A DNA stretch of 64,000 nt, taken from assembly GCA_023459215.1 (NCBI GenBank), contig JAEWVF010000005.1, positions 1-64,000 of the forward strand. The letters run 5' to 3'. The DNA is from Chloroflexota bacterium (GTDB taxonomy: Bacteria; Chloroflexota; Anaerolineae; Anaerolineales; Villigracilaceae). The position numbers and the translations under genes were made by a program. Positions 33,077-42,301 of this stretch are shown in pieces; within the stretch, counting starts at the first letter, position 1, and each line of letters opens with the position of its first letter. The notes under the pieces are model-generated. The model was not told where the DNA came from. It made no database searches and was given only the letters and a program-made list of their open reading frames with translations.

Positions 33077-33634
33077 ATGAAAAAAGATACCCGAACCCGC
33101 GACAGCGAAGGCGAACTGGAAGACGACCTGCGCCGCCTGATGCACCAGAAATGGGACAAACTTGAACCCGTCATCTCAACCAAACAGATTAAAACAAAAG
33201 CCTTCGTTCCGTTTTTCCTGGACAGTTCAAGTTTTTTCCTGAGAGCCATCGCCAGCACTGTTTTCTTGTGCGCCTACCTGATGCTGTTTAACGCCTCCCT
33301 GAAAGCGGTTATCATTCCTCCTTCCGCGCAAATCGTTGCCGATATGGCTGTTCCCACCCCGGAAGCGCCGGAAAGCCCGCACACCCCAATGCCGGGCAAC
33401 ACGCAAACCAATTGTCAAATCAATTACACATCCCAGGCCGGAGAAACGCTGGTAGACATCGCCGCGCGCTTCTCGGTCTCGCCCCAAGCCATTCTGGCCG
33501 AAAACAAACTGGGCGGCGCAAAAACCATCCCCGCCGGAACATCCCTTATAATCAGAAGCTGCCATACGGCGACAGGAACATCTGTGACAAACCTGCCGGA
33601 TCAAACCGGCACATTTCCCCCTGACAATGACTAA
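33077..33634 (+). CDS. membrane-anchored LysM protein, candidate anti-sigma factor
   Basis: 185 residues. The N-terminal 50 are charged and cytoplasmic (DLRRLMHQKWDKLEP), one membrane helix spans about 54-76 (FFLRAIASTVFLCAYLMLF), a Pro-rich spacer follows, and a LysM domain lies at about 112-160 (YTSQAGETLVDIAARFSVSPQAIL). The placement 3 bp after an ECF sigma gene and this topology suggest an anti-sigma factor whose outer domain senses peptidoglycan or a related glycan. The zinc-finger motif of ZAS anti-sigmas is missing, so the cytoplasmic domain is not a known type. Confidence 0.6.
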   Translation: MKKDTRTRDSEGELEDDLRRLMHQKWDKLEPVISTKQIKTKAFVPFFLDSSSFFLRAIASTVFLCAYLMLFNASLKAVIIPPSAQIVADMAVPTPEAPESPHTPMPGNTQTNCQINYTSQAGETLVDIAARFSVSPQAILAENKLGGAKTIPAGTSLIIRSCHTATGTSVTNLPDQTGTFPPDND

Positions 33635-33688
33635 CCCGGAAAATATAACAAGCCAGCCAAACAACACTGAAAGAAAGAGAACCTGACC

Positions 33689-36600
33689 ATGACAAATGAA
33701 CTTCAGCCCGTCCCGGCCCAAATCCCTGAAGAATATCCCAAATCAAGCCGCTGGCTCGACCGGGTGATCTCCCCTGCCCTGCCGTGGTTAACCGTTGAAG
33801 TATTGTTGTTTACGATTGTCATCCTGTTAGCAGTGGCTACACGCTTCTACGATCTTGAAACGCGCGTGATGAGCCATGATGAGAGCCTGCACACTTATTA
33901 CTCGTGGACGTTCTCGCAAGGCCAGGGCTACGTACATAACCCGATGATGCATGGGCCGCTCCAATTCCACATGCTGGCCCTGGTGTATTTCCTGTTTGGG
34001 GCCAACGATTTTACCGCCCGCATCCCAGCCGTGCTGTACAGCATCGCCACCATCGGGGCGCTGTGGTATTGGCGGCACTATCTTGGCCGCCTGGGCGTGC
34101 TGGTGGCTGGGCTGATGATGCTGATTTCCCCATACCTGCTTTACTATGGCCGCTATGTGCGCAACGAGGCCTTCGTTGGCCTGTTCGGGCTGCTAACCTT
34201 GTTCGCTGTTCTGCGCTATCTCGAAACAGGCCTGCGCAAATACCTGTTCCTGCTGGCCGCAGCAACCGTGTTGCACTTCACCGTAAAAGAGACCGCCTTC
34301 ATTTACACCGCCCAAATGCTGCTTTTCCTGGCAGCCTACTTCGTCATCCACATCCTGAACGAAGACTGGGGCGACAAACGCTTCGAGCTAAACGGATTCA
34401 TCGTCAGCCTGATCGCGGCAGCCATCGGCATCGGCGGCGCGCTGACAATCGGGGTTGTCAGCAACAAGCAAGGTGTGATCAGCGGCGACGAGACGGTTGT
34501 CCCCTCGCTGCCCGGCGGAGAAACCGCCCTGGCCGCGCTCAGTTCCAATATCTGGATTTTGCTGTTGGTGCTTCTCGGCCTGGCCGGGATGATTGCCGCC
34601 GGATATTTCCTGATCCGCGGCTTTTCGCTGGAGCGTGTCCGCCAGGAGCGCGCCCTTGATATGCTGATGGTGCTCGGCACGCTGATTTTGCCGCTGCTGA
34701 CGCCCATCCCGATTGTCCTGGCCGGTTTCAACCCGCTGGATACCTCCTGGGAGGGCATTCTCCACATCCTGATGTTCCTCGTGCCAATCAGCTTTATCTC
34801 CATCCTGATTGGCTACTGGTGGAATTGGGATACCTGGTGGCGGGCGGCGGTCCTGTTCTACGCCATCTTTACCGTTTTCTATACATCCCTGTTCACCAAC
34901 GGCAGCGGCTTCTTCACCGGATTGGTGGGATCGCTCGGTTACTGGCTCGAGCAACAAGGCGTCGAGCGCGGCAGCCAGCCCTGGTATTATTACCTGCTGA
35001 TTCAAATCCCGATTTATGAGTTCCTGCCCTTCCTGGCCAGCCTGCTGGCGCTGGGAATGGGCTACAAAAGGATGCAGCAGGCGCGCACTGCCAGCGACGT
35101 GACCTCACGCAACGCATACAACACATTCGGCCTGCTGGCCTGGTGGTCTTTCTCGAGCATCGCCGCCTTTAGCATCGCCGGCGAAAAAATGCCCTGGCTG
35201 ACTTACCACATCGCCCTGCCGTTGACCCTGTTTGGCGGCTGGGGGATCGGCACAATCCTGGAGCGCGTCGACTGGCAGGCTGCCCGCAGCAAAAACGTCT
35301 GGCTTTCGCTGGCGCTGCTGGCCGTGTTCACGGTCGGGATCATCGGCATGGTCATCAGTTGGACGGGTGAAATCCGCCCGTTCAGCGGCAACGACCTGAC
35401 CCAATTGCAGGTCACAACCAGTTTTGTCCTGGCGCTGATCGGCACCCTGTTGAGCGGCTACGGACTGGTGCGCTTACTGGATGGCTGGTCGCTCAAGCAA
35501 TTGGCCTATCTGAACATCCTGGTGGTGTTCAGCCTGTTGGCCATCCTGACCATGCGCGCCGCTTTCCGGGCAACCTATGTCACTTATGATAGCGGACGAG
35601 AGTATCTTGTCTACGCGCATGGCTATACCGGCACGAAGGATGTGCTGCGCGAGGTGGAAAACCTGTCCAACAAGCTGACCGGCGGCAAGGGCATCGTGGT
35701 CGCTTATGATGACGATGTTTCCTGGCCGATGTCCTGGTACATGATCGATTACAAGAACGCACGCTACTACGGCAACCAGCCAGGGCGCGACCTGCGCGAT
35801 GTCCCGGCGATTATCGTGGGCGACAACAACTACTCGAAGGTCGAACCCATTGTCGGCGACGATTTCTATCAATTCGACTATATCCGCATGGTCTGGCCCA
35901 ATCAGGATTACTTCGGCCTGACCCGCGAGCGGGTGCAGAACGCCCTGACCAATCCGCAGATTATGGCGGGCATCTTCGACATCTGGCTCAACCGCGATTT
36001 CACCCGCTACGGACAGGCGACCGGGCAAACCACCGTGACCGACGAAGACTGGCAACCCTCCGACCGGATGCGTCTGTATATCCGCAAGGATGTCGCATCC
36101 ACGCTCTGGCAGTACGGCTCTGCGCCGGTGGCCGAACTGGCCGAAGACCCCTACGAGAAAAACATCGTCCTGCTGACGGCGGATGTGGTTTTCGGCAGTG
36201 AAGGCGCGGAACCCGGTCAGTTCAACGCCCCGCGCAGCATCGCTGTCGCCCCCAACGGCGACCTGTATGTGGCCGATTCGCGCAACCACCGCATCCAACA
36301 GTTCAGCCCGGACGGCCAGGTCATCCGCACTTGGGGCAGTTTCAGCGGGCTGGATAACGCCAACGCCGAGGGCGGCACTTTCAACGAACCCTGGGGCATC
36401 GCCGTTGGCCCCGATGGTTCGGTCTACGTCAGCGACACCTGGAATCACCGCGTCCAAAAATTCACCGCAGACGGTAAATTTATCCGCATGTGGGGCGTTT
36501 TCGGCCTGACGGATACCCCCAGCGGGCTGTACGGGCCGCGCGGCGTGGCAGTCGATTCTGAAGGGCGCGTTTTTGTGGCCGACACCGGCAACAAGCGCAT

Positions 36601-37060
36601 CGTGATTTACGATGCAAATGGCAACGTCCTGGGGCAGTTCGGCAGCGAAGGCTTCGAACCCGGTCAGTTCTATGAACCGGTCGATGTCGATATTGACCGT
36701 AACGGTTACGCTTATGTGACCGACACCTGGAACCAGCGCATCCAAGTCTTCGCTCCAGCCGAAGATGGCGTTAGCTACCAGCCTTACAATCAATGGCCGG
36801 TCGCCGGTTGGTACAGCGAATCGCTGGAGAACAAACCCTTCATGGCCATCGCCCCCAACGGCAACGTTTTGATTACCGATCCCGAAAGCTATCGTGTGAT
36901 CGAATTTACACCGGACGGCCAGTTCGTACGCGCCTGGGGCGATTACGGCACTGAGTATTTCGCCTTTAGCCTGCCCTCGGGCATCGCCAGCGACGAAGAT
37001 GGCAACATCTGGGTCTCGGATGCGGCCGGCAACCGCTTGATGCGCTTCAGCCTGCCGTAA
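33689..37060 (+). CDS. Agl23-type membrane glycosyltransferase fused to NHL repeats
   Basis: 1123 residues. The N-terminal half (about 35-640) is a polytopic GT-C-like region with DLETRVMSHDESLHTYYSW, HGPLQFHM and RYVRNEAFVG, matching the TIGR03663/Agl23 family linked to surface glycosylation. Residues about 830-1123 are six NHL beta-propeller repeats (GQFNAPRSIAVAPNGDLYVAD, FNEPWGIAVGPDGSVYVSD and so on), probably extracytoplasmic. The N-terminal region has about 12-14 hydrophobic segments. It follows the sigma/LysM pair by 54 bp and is closed by a strong terminator. The sugar and acceptor are unknown. Confidence 0.8.
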   Translation: MTNELQPVPAQIPEEYPKSSRWLDRVISPALPWLTVEVLLFTIVILLAVATRFYDLETRVMSHDESLHTYYSWTFSQGQGYVHNPMMHGPLQFHMLALVYFLFGANDFTARIPAVLYSIATIGALWYWRHYLGRLGVLVAGLMMLISPYLLYYGRYVRNEAFVGLFGLLTLFAVLRYLETGLRKYLFLLAAATVLHFTVKETAFIYTAQMLLFLAAYFVIHILNEDWGDKRFELNGFIVSLIAAAIGIGGALTIGVVSNKQGVISGDETVVPSLPGGETALAALSSNIWILLLVLLGLAGMIAAGYFLIRGFSLERVRQERALDMLMVLGTLILPLLTPIPIVLAGFNPLDTSWEGILHILMFLVPISFISILIGYWWNWDTWWRAAVLFYAIFTVFYTSLFTNGSGFFTGLVGSLGYWLEQQGVERGSQPWYYYLLIQIPIYEFLPFLASLLALGMGYKRMQQARTASDVTSRNAYNTFGLLAWWSFSSIAAFSIAGEKMPWLTYHIALPLTLFGGWGIGTILERVDWQAARSKNVWLSLALLAVFTVGIIGMVISWTGEIRPFSGNDLTQLQVTTSFVLALIGTLLSGYGLVRLLDGWSLKQLAYLNILVVFSLLAILTMRAAFRATYVTYDSGREYLVYAHGYTGTKDVLREVENLSNKLTGGKGIVVAYDDDVSWPMSWYMIDYKNARYYGNQPGRDLRDVPAIIVGDNNYSKVEPIVGDDFYQFDYIRMVWPNQDYFGLTRERVQNALTNPQIMAGIFDIWLNRDFTRYGQATGQTTVTDEDWQPSDRMRLYIRKDVASTLWQYGSAPVAELAEDPYEKNIVLLTADVVFGSEGAEPGQFNAPRSIAVAPNGDLYVADSRNHRIQQFSPDGQVIRTWGSFSGLDNANAEGGTFNEPWGIAVGPDGSVYVSDTWNHRVQKFTADGKFIRMWGVFGLTDTPSGLYGPRGVAVDSEGRVFVADTGNKRIVIYDANGNVLGQFGSEGFEPGQFYEPVDVDIDRNGYAYVTDTWNQRIQVFAPAEDGVSYQPYNQWPVAGWYSESLENKPFMAIAPNGNVLITDPESYRVIEFTPDGQFVRAWGDYGTEYFAFSLPSGIASDEDGNIWVSDAAGNRLMRFSLP

Positions 37061-37083
37061 CACAAACACCGCAGTGATTTTTT

Positions 37084-37135
37084 CCGCAGATTACACAACG
37101 CCCCCAGCCGTGTAATCTGCGGATTTATTTTTTTT
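37084..37135 (+). terminator. hairpin terminator
   Basis: Perfect 13-bp stem CCGCAGATTACAC/GTGTAATCTGCGG with a 13-nt loop and a long T-rich tail. Confidence 0.9.
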
Positions 37136-37140
37136 CGCAG

Positions 37141-37149
37141 TGGTATAAT
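37141..37149 (+). promoter_or_regulatory. extended -10 TGGTATAAT of sucCD
   Basis: TGn-TATAAT with TATAAT at 37144-37149, 58 bp before the sucC ATG. No -35 box is evident, which the extended -10 may offset. Confidence 0.6.
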
Positions 37150-37207
37150 TTCAGGCGGCAAGCTGGTCGCCTAAAAAACCAGTAATTTCTCAGGGAGAAA
37201 CAACCGA

Positions 37208-38341
37208 ATGAAACTCCACGAGTACCAATCAAAACAAATATTTTCCAAGTACGGCATTCCCATCCCCAAGGGACGGGTCGCGGCAACCGCAGGCGAAGCA
37301 AAACACATTGCAGAAGAACTCGGTGGCCGCGTTGTGATTAAATCGCAGGTTTTGGTCGGCGGGCGCGGCAAAGCGGGCGGCATCAAGCTGGCCAAGGACC
37401 CGAACGAAGCCGAGCAACTGGCAACCCAGATTCTCGGCATGGAAATCAAAGGATTGCCGGTGCGCAAGGTGCTGGTCGATGAGGCCGCTTCCATTGAGCA
37501 GGAAATCTACCTGGGCATCACCAACGACCGGGCCGCGAAAAAACCGGTCATCATGGCCTCCGCCGCCGGCGGCGTGGACATCGAAGAAGTTGCCGCCACC
37601 ACCCCTGAAAAAATCATCAAAGTGCATGTCGACCCGCTGCTGGGCATCAAGGATTACCAGACCCGCGATATTGCCTCCGGCATCGACCTGCCGCGTGAAT
37701 ATTGGAAATCGTTTGGAGAAATTGTCAAAGGTTTGTGGCAGGCTTATACCGAAAACGATGCCACCCTGGCCGAAATCAACCCGTTGGTCATCAGCAAAGA
37801 GCGCCTGGTTGCCCTGGACGGAAAAATGCTGATCGACGATAACGCCATGTTCCGCCACTCGAATCTGAACGAGATGCGCGACCTGGACGTGGAAGCTCCC
37901 TCCGAAATTGAAGCCCGCAAATATGGCCTGACCTTCATCAAGCTGGATGGCAACATCGGCTGTATGGTCAACGGCGCAGGCCTGGCGATGGCCACCATGG
38001 ACATCATCAAGCTCTTCGGCGGCGAACCGGCCAACTTCCTCGACATCGGCGGCGGCGCGGGCGCGGACAAGGTTGCCGCGGCCATGCGCATCATCCTGAG
38101 CGACCCGAACGTCAAAGCGATCCTGTTCAACGTGTTTGGCGGCATCACCCGCGGCGATGAAGTCGCCAAGGGCATCCTGGCGGCGATGAAGGAAGTCCAG
38201 CCCAAGGTGCCGATGGTCATCCGCCTGGTCGGCACCAACGCCGAAGAAGGCCGCAGATTGCTGGCAAACGCCAACATGATCACCGCCGAAACCCTGGCCG
38301 ACGCAGCCAAAAAAGCGGTCGAAGCCGCCAAAGGAGCCTAG
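37208..38341 (+). CDS. sucC: succinate-CoA ligase, beta subunit
   Basis: 377-residue ATP-grasp subunit of succinyl-CoA synthetase, which couples succinyl-CoA to succinate conversion with ATP or GTP formation in the TCA cycle. Seen: MKLHEYQSKQIFSKYGIPIP at the N terminus, QVLVGGRGKAGGIKLA in the nucleotide-binding lobe, ATLAEINPLVIS (metal ligands), and the C-terminal FLDIGGGAGADKVAAAMRIIL with NVFGGITRGDEVAKGI. sucD starts 2 bp downstream. An extended -10 TGGTATAAT lies before it and AGGGAGA precedes ATG 37208. Confidence 0.96.
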   Translation: MKLHEYQSKQIFSKYGIPIPKGRVAATAGEAKHIAEELGGRVVIKSQVLVGGRGKAGGIKLAKDPNEAEQLATQILGMEIKGLPVRKVLVDEAASIEQEIYLGITNDRAAKKPVIMASAAGGVDIEEVAATTPEKIIKVHVDPLLGIKDYQTRDIASGIDLPREYWKSFGEIVKGLWQAYTENDATLAEINPLVISKERLVALDGKMLIDDNAMFRHSNLNEMRDLDVEAPSEIEARKYGLTFIKLDGNIGCMVNGAGLAMATMDIIKLFGGEPANFLDIGGGAGADKVAAAMRIILSDPNVKAILFNVFGGITRGDEVAKGILAAMKEVQPKVPMVIRLVGTNAEEGRRLLANANMITAETLADAAKKAVEAAKGA

Positions 38342-38343
38342 TC

Positions 38344-39204
38344 ATGAGCATTTTAGTCGATAAAAATACGCGTCTGGTTGTGCAAGGCATTACCGGCAGT
38401 GAAGGGCTCTTTCACACCCAGCAAATGTTGTTGTACGGAACCAACGTCGTCTCCGGGGTTACCCCCGGCAAGGGCGGCGAATGGGTCGAGGGCCGGGTGC
38501 CGGTCTTCGACTCGGTCAAAAAGGCCGCCGAAACCACCGAAGCCAACGCCAGCATTATCTTCGTCCCGGCCCGCTTCGCCCCGGACGCCATGCTTGAAGC
38601 TGCCGACGCCGGCATCCCGCTCGTCATCTGCATCACCGAAGGCGTGGCAGTCCAGGATATGATGCGCGTGCGCAACTATCTCGACCAAAAGAACGTGCGC
38701 CTGATTGGCCCGAACTGCCCCGGCCTGCTGACTCCCGGCGAAGCCAAAGTCGGCATCATCCCCGGCAACATCGCCATCCCCGGCAACGTCGGTGTGGTCT
38801 CGCGCTCCGGCACGCTGACCTACGAAGTGCTCTATGCGATGAAAAACATCGGCCTGGGCGCTTCGACCTGCGTCGGCATTGGCGGCGACCCGGTCAACGG
38901 CACCAACTTCATCGACTGCCTGGAAATGTTCAACGACGATCCGAAGACCGAGAAAGTAGTCCTGATCGGTGAAATCGGCGGCAACGATGAAGAAAAAGCG
39001 GCGGAATACATCGCCAACAAAATGACCAAACCGGTCGTCTCCTTCATCGCCGGCCAGAGCGCGCCTCCCGGAAAACGGATGGGTCACGCCGGGGCGATCA
39101 TCGAAGGCGGCTCAGGCACCGCAGCGGATAAGATCAAAGCGCTCGAATCGGCTGGCGTGCGCGTAGCGCATCACCCCGAAGAGATTGCCGAACTGCTCAA
39201 GTAA
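38344..39204 (+). CDS. sucD: succinate-CoA ligase, alpha subunit
   Basis: 286-residue CoA-binding subunit. Seen: LVVQGITGSEGLFHTQQML in the Rossmann fold, GPNCPGLLTPGEAKVGIIPG, SRSGTLTYEV, and the phospho-histidine site GKRMGHAGAIIEGG. Together with the upstream beta subunit it forms a complete enzyme. A dispersed palindrome (39212) follows 7 bp after the stop, and a hairpin terminator at 39318 separates it from the convergent acpP. Confidence 0.96.
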   Translation: MSILVDKNTRLVVQGITGSEGLFHTQQMLLYGTNVVSGVTPGKGGEWVEGRVPVFDSVKKAAETTEANASIIFVPARFAPDAMLEAADAGIPLVICITEGVAVQDMMRVRNYLDQKNVRLIGPNCPGLLTPGEAKVGIIPGNIAIPGNVGVVSRSGTLTYEVLYAMKNIGLGASTCVGIGGDPVNGTNFIDCLEMFNDDPKTEKVVLIGEIGGNDEEKAAEYIANKMTKPVVSFIAGQSAPPGKRMGHAGAIIEGGSGTAADKIKALESAGVRVAHHPEEIAELLK

Positions 39205-39211
39205 TTAGCAG

Positions 39212-39294
39212 TGTCATTTCGAAGGAGCCGCTAAGCGGCGACTGAGAAATCTTCTAAACGGTGGAAAGATTTCTCGCTACCGCTCGAAATGACA
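39212..39294. repeat. dispersed palindrome, copy 3
   Basis: Ends TGTCATTTCGAAGGAGCC and CGCTCGAAATGACA, inner GAGAAATCTT/AAGATTTCTC. Same subgroup as the copy at 4893. Confidence 0.75.
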
Positions 39295-39317
39295 ATGCCC
39301 GGAATGACAACAAAAAC

Positions 39318-39345
39318 ACAGAGACGCCCTTGCGGGCGTCTCTGT
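39318..39345. terminator. hairpin terminator between sucD and acpP
   Basis: Perfect 12-bp stem ACAGAGACGCCC/GGGCGTCTCTGT around TTGC. On the minus strand GTTTTTG follows, so it chiefly ends acpP transcripts. Confidence 0.85.
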
Positions 39346-39349
39346 TGTA

Positions 39350-39424
39350 TATAATGCCCGTGGTCACAAATTATGCGGCGATGCTCTTGCAAAGAGCACA
39401 ATTTGTGACCGGGACGGGTATAAT
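39350..39424. repeat. nested palindromic element with flanking TATAAT boxes
   Basis: 11-bp arms GGTCACAAATT (39362-39372) and AATTTGTGACC (39400-39410) enclose a second hairpin TGCTCTT/AAGAGCA (39382-39388/39392-39398). Outside are TATAATGCCCGT and ACGGGTATAAT, themselves partly complementary. The plus-strand TATAAT at 39419-39424 would start a transcript antisense to acpP. Confidence 0.6.
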
Positions 39425-39441
39425 TTCAGTTCTGCGAAGGA

Positions 39442-39675
39442 TTAGCGGTGGCTATCGATATAGCGCACAGCTTCGCCCACGGTCGTGATCTTCTGGGCAT
39501 CCTCGTCCGAGATCTCGGCCCCGAACTTGTCTTCGAAAGCCATAATCAATTCGACCAGGTCGAGCGAGTCAGCCTCGAGATCCTCGCGGAAGCTGGCTTC
39601 CATGGTCACCTTGCCCTCGTCCACGCCGAGCAGGTCCACGATAATTGCCTTGATTTCACCATAAGTGTCAGCCAT
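39442..39675 (-). CDS. acpP: acyl carrier protein
   Basis: 77-residue helical carrier of fatty-acid intermediates. The phosphopantetheine serine lies in EADSLDLVELIM (DSL motif). Acidic helix II and ISDEDAQKITTVGEAV are typical. ATG 39675 follows GGAGGACTTT; a longer frame upstream lacks family similarity. It stands alone, without fab genes next to it, and is divergent from the isopentenyl-diphosphate isomerase gene with 95 bp between the starts. Confidence 0.95.
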   Translation of the reverse strand: MADTYGEIKAIIVDLLGVDEGKVTMEASFREDLEADSLDLVELIMAFEDKFGAEISDEDAQKITTVGEAVRYIDSHR

Positions 39676-39770
39676 AAAGTCCTCCAATTTGTTGGAAAAA
39701 GTTAGCAGGTATTTTACACCCATTCGGGTATTTGTCACCATGCAGATTACAAAGACAGGAACACAAGACA

Positions 39771-40820
39771 ATGTCAAAAGTTGCGCCGATTGAAGAACGA
39801 AAAGCCGACCATATCAAAATCAATCTTGAGAAGGATGTCAAATCGGGGCTGGATTCTGGCCTGGAGCGCTACCGTTTCGTCCACGAGGCCCTGCCCGAGT
39901 TGAACCTGGCGCGGATCGACACCACCCTGAGCCTGTTCGGCAAAACGATGAAGGCCCCCATCCTGATCAGCTCGATGACCGGCGGCACGCGTCACGCCGG
40001 CGACCTGAACCGGCGGCTGGCCGAAGCCGCCCAGGAATGCGGAATCGCCATGGGCGTCGGCAGCCAGCGCGCGGCCCTCGAACATCCCGAACAGGCCGAC
40101 TCGTTCAAGGTGCGCGCAGCCGCCCCGGACATCCTGCTCTTCGCCAATATCGGCGCCGTGCAGTTCAACTACGGCTACGGCCTGGACGAATGCCGCCGCG
40201 CGGTGGAGATGATCGAAGCCGACGCGCTCTACCTGCACCTGAACGCCATCCAGGAAGCAGTCCAGCCCGGCGGCGACACCGATTTCAGCGGGCTTGCCAA
40301 GAAAATCGAGCAAGTTTGCGCCAAACTGGAAGTACCGGTCATCGCCAAGGAGGTTGGCTGGGGCATCTCGGGCCGCACGGCCAAAATCCTGGCCGAGTGT
40401 GGCGTGCAAGCCATTGACGTGGCCGGGGCCGGCGGCACAAGCTGGTCGCAGGTCGAAATGTATCGCGCGCCCGACGAGTTCACCCGCAACCTGGCCGCCA
40501 GCTTTGTCGGCTGGGGCATCCCGACCGCCGAATCGATCCGCCAGGTGCGCGCAGCCGTGCCAGAGATAACCGTTTTCGCCAGCGGCGGCCTCAAGGACGG
40601 ACTCGACATCGCCAAAGCGCTGGCCCTGGGCGCGGCCCTGGGCGGCATGGCCGGGCCTTTCCTGAAAGCGGCGGCCATCAACACCGACAACGTGGTCGAA
40701 ACCATCCGCCTGACCCAGCGCCAGATCGAAATCGCCATGTTCGCCTGCGGCGCAGGGAGTTTGGGAGAGCTGGGGATGGAGAAGTTGGCTGAAATATATA
40801 ATGCCCGCGGGTATAGTTAG
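39771..40820 (+). CDS. fni: isopentenyl-diphosphate delta-isomerase, type 2
   Basis: 349-residue FMN/NAD(P)H-dependent TIM-barrel isomerase interconverting IPP and DMAPP. Seen: EERKADHIKINL at the N terminus, LISSMTGGTRHAGDLNRRLA, GVGSQRAAL, the flavin site VIAKEVGWGIS and DVAGAGGTSW, then FASGGLKDGLDIAKALALGA. It supplies the isoprenoid pathway, as does the polyprenyl synthase at 48998. ATG 39771 is chosen by N-terminal similarity. Confidence 0.94.
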   Translation: MSKVAPIEERKADHIKINLEKDVKSGLDSGLERYRFVHEALPELNLARIDTTLSLFGKTMKAPILISSMTGGTRHAGDLNRRLAEAAQECGIAMGVGSQRAALEHPEQADSFKVRAAAPDILLFANIGAVQFNYGYGLDECRRAVEMIEADALYLHLNAIQEAVQPGGDTDFSGLAKKIEQVCAKLEVPVIAKEVGWGISGRTAKILAECGVQAIDVAGAGGTSWSQVEMYRAPDEFTRNLAASFVGWGIPTAESIRQVRAAVPEITVFASGGLKDGLDIAKALALGAALGGMAGPFLKAAAINTDNVVETIRLTQRQIEIAMFACGAGSLGELGMEKLAEIYNARGYS

Positions 40821-40854
40821 CCATCGCAGAGCAAATAGCACAAAGGAAACAACC

Positions 40855-42014
40855 ATGATACTCGCAAAAATTTCGCGAATGTGGCTCGGCATGGGCTTGA
40901 TTCTTCTTACGGCTGGATGCGCTCCAGCTACGCCAACTACCAAGCCCGCTGAACCACCCGTGGTATCCCCAACCGCAACAACGCCCCCTACACAAAGTGC
41001 ATCTGCTTTTGTAACAACAGTCAAACTCATCCTGAATCAACCGCTTACCGACAATAGCGGCGGAACGCAAGGATTAGCCTTCAGCCCGGATGGTAAGACC
41101 CTGGCGGCCATCTATAAAATGGCGAGATTATTCTGTGGAACGTTGATGCAAACCAAAATATCCGCTCATTTACGCGTGGAGGCGAAACGGGTGGGCTTGG
41201 AATGATGCCTGGCTTTGCATTCAGCCCGGATGGCAAGTCTCTGGTATCGAAAGCAAATGGGGTTAGCCCTGTTTTATGGGATGTTGCCAGCGGGCAATCG
41301 ATCGAGGTTGAAACAGGGTTGAGCTATGGCAATGGCATGGCCTTAAGCCCGGATGGCAGGATGCTGGCCTATGGAAAGTGCGCAGAGCTTGATCCGCAAT
41401 CCCATTGCAGCCAATACGAGATCATCCTTTGGGACGTGACCACACGCCAACCTGTCGGTCAACCGGCCATATTCCAGGTTGGTGCGCCAGCGCCTCTTGG
41501 ACTGCTGTTCAGTCCAGACGGTAAAACCTTGGCAGCAATGAGTTCAGGGACGACCGGGTCTGGCAAGATCGAATTGTTCGATGTGGTCACACGTCAGCCG
41601 ATTGTGTCGCCGCTTGAAAGCCAGGCACAATTTTCCAGCATGGCATTCAGCCCGGATGGAAAATTTATGGCATTGGGAAGCATCTCTGGTGTGATCTATC
41701 TTTGGGATGTGAAATCGCAGCAAGTCTTTTCCCAGCTTAAGGGCGAAAATGGCCTGGTGACGGGGCTGACTTTTAGCCCGAACGGCAAGACTCTGGCGTC
41801 TCGAATCTTTGTTCCGGGGGCAGACCCAAAAGAAAAATTTGTGCTCTGGGACATGGACACACTGCAAGCGATTGGTCAACCGCTTACCGGTCAAGCCGCA
41901 ACAGGAAGCGAAGTCGGGTTGATCAGCACAGCCTTCAGCCCGGATAGCAGGCTCCTGGCATCTGGAACCGACGACGGCGCCATCATACTATGGGACCTGG
42001 CAACAACCCCCTAG
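40855..42014 (+). pseudogene. WD40-repeat lipoprotein, frameshifted
   Basis: Residues from ATG 40855 form a lipoprotein signal (LILLTAGC) and a first WD40 unit (LAFSPDGKTLAAI), then the frame stops at 41205. The rest of the protein continues from about 41117 in the +1-shifted frame: NGEIILWNVDANQ, then repeated FSPDGK/LWDV units to 42014. One extra A in the AAAA run at 41116-41119 would restore AIYKNGEIILW. So this is a single-base deletion or a sequencing error in a homopolymer. The intact protein would be about 386 residues with six or seven WD40 repeats on the cell surface. Confidence 0.8.
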
Positions 42015-42163
42015 ACAGCTCCGCCTGTATCGTTAATCGTTTTCAGGCATGTCATTGCGAGCGGTTTTCGCGAAGCAATCCCCGATTAAACAGGCAAAAC
42101 TGACATCTGGGAAACTGCTTACTGGTGCAGGTGGGGCAAGTGTTCGAGCGCCCTCTAATAGTT

Positions 42164-42238
42164 TGTCATTTCGAGCGATAGCGAGAAATCTTCCCCAATG
42201 TGTGCAAGATTTCTCCTGCTGCGCGGCTCAAAATGACA
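42164..42238. repeat. dispersed palindrome, copy 4
   Basis: Ends TGTCATTTCGAGCGATAGCG and GCGGCTCAAAATGACA, inner GAGAAATCTT/AAGATTTCTC. Same subgroup as the copy at 6632. Confidence 0.75.
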
Positions 42239-42301
42239 AGAATAAGTGATAAATTTAGAGTTCTGGTCGTTTTGTCCTTTAGAAAAGCAAGGCATTGCTT
42301 T

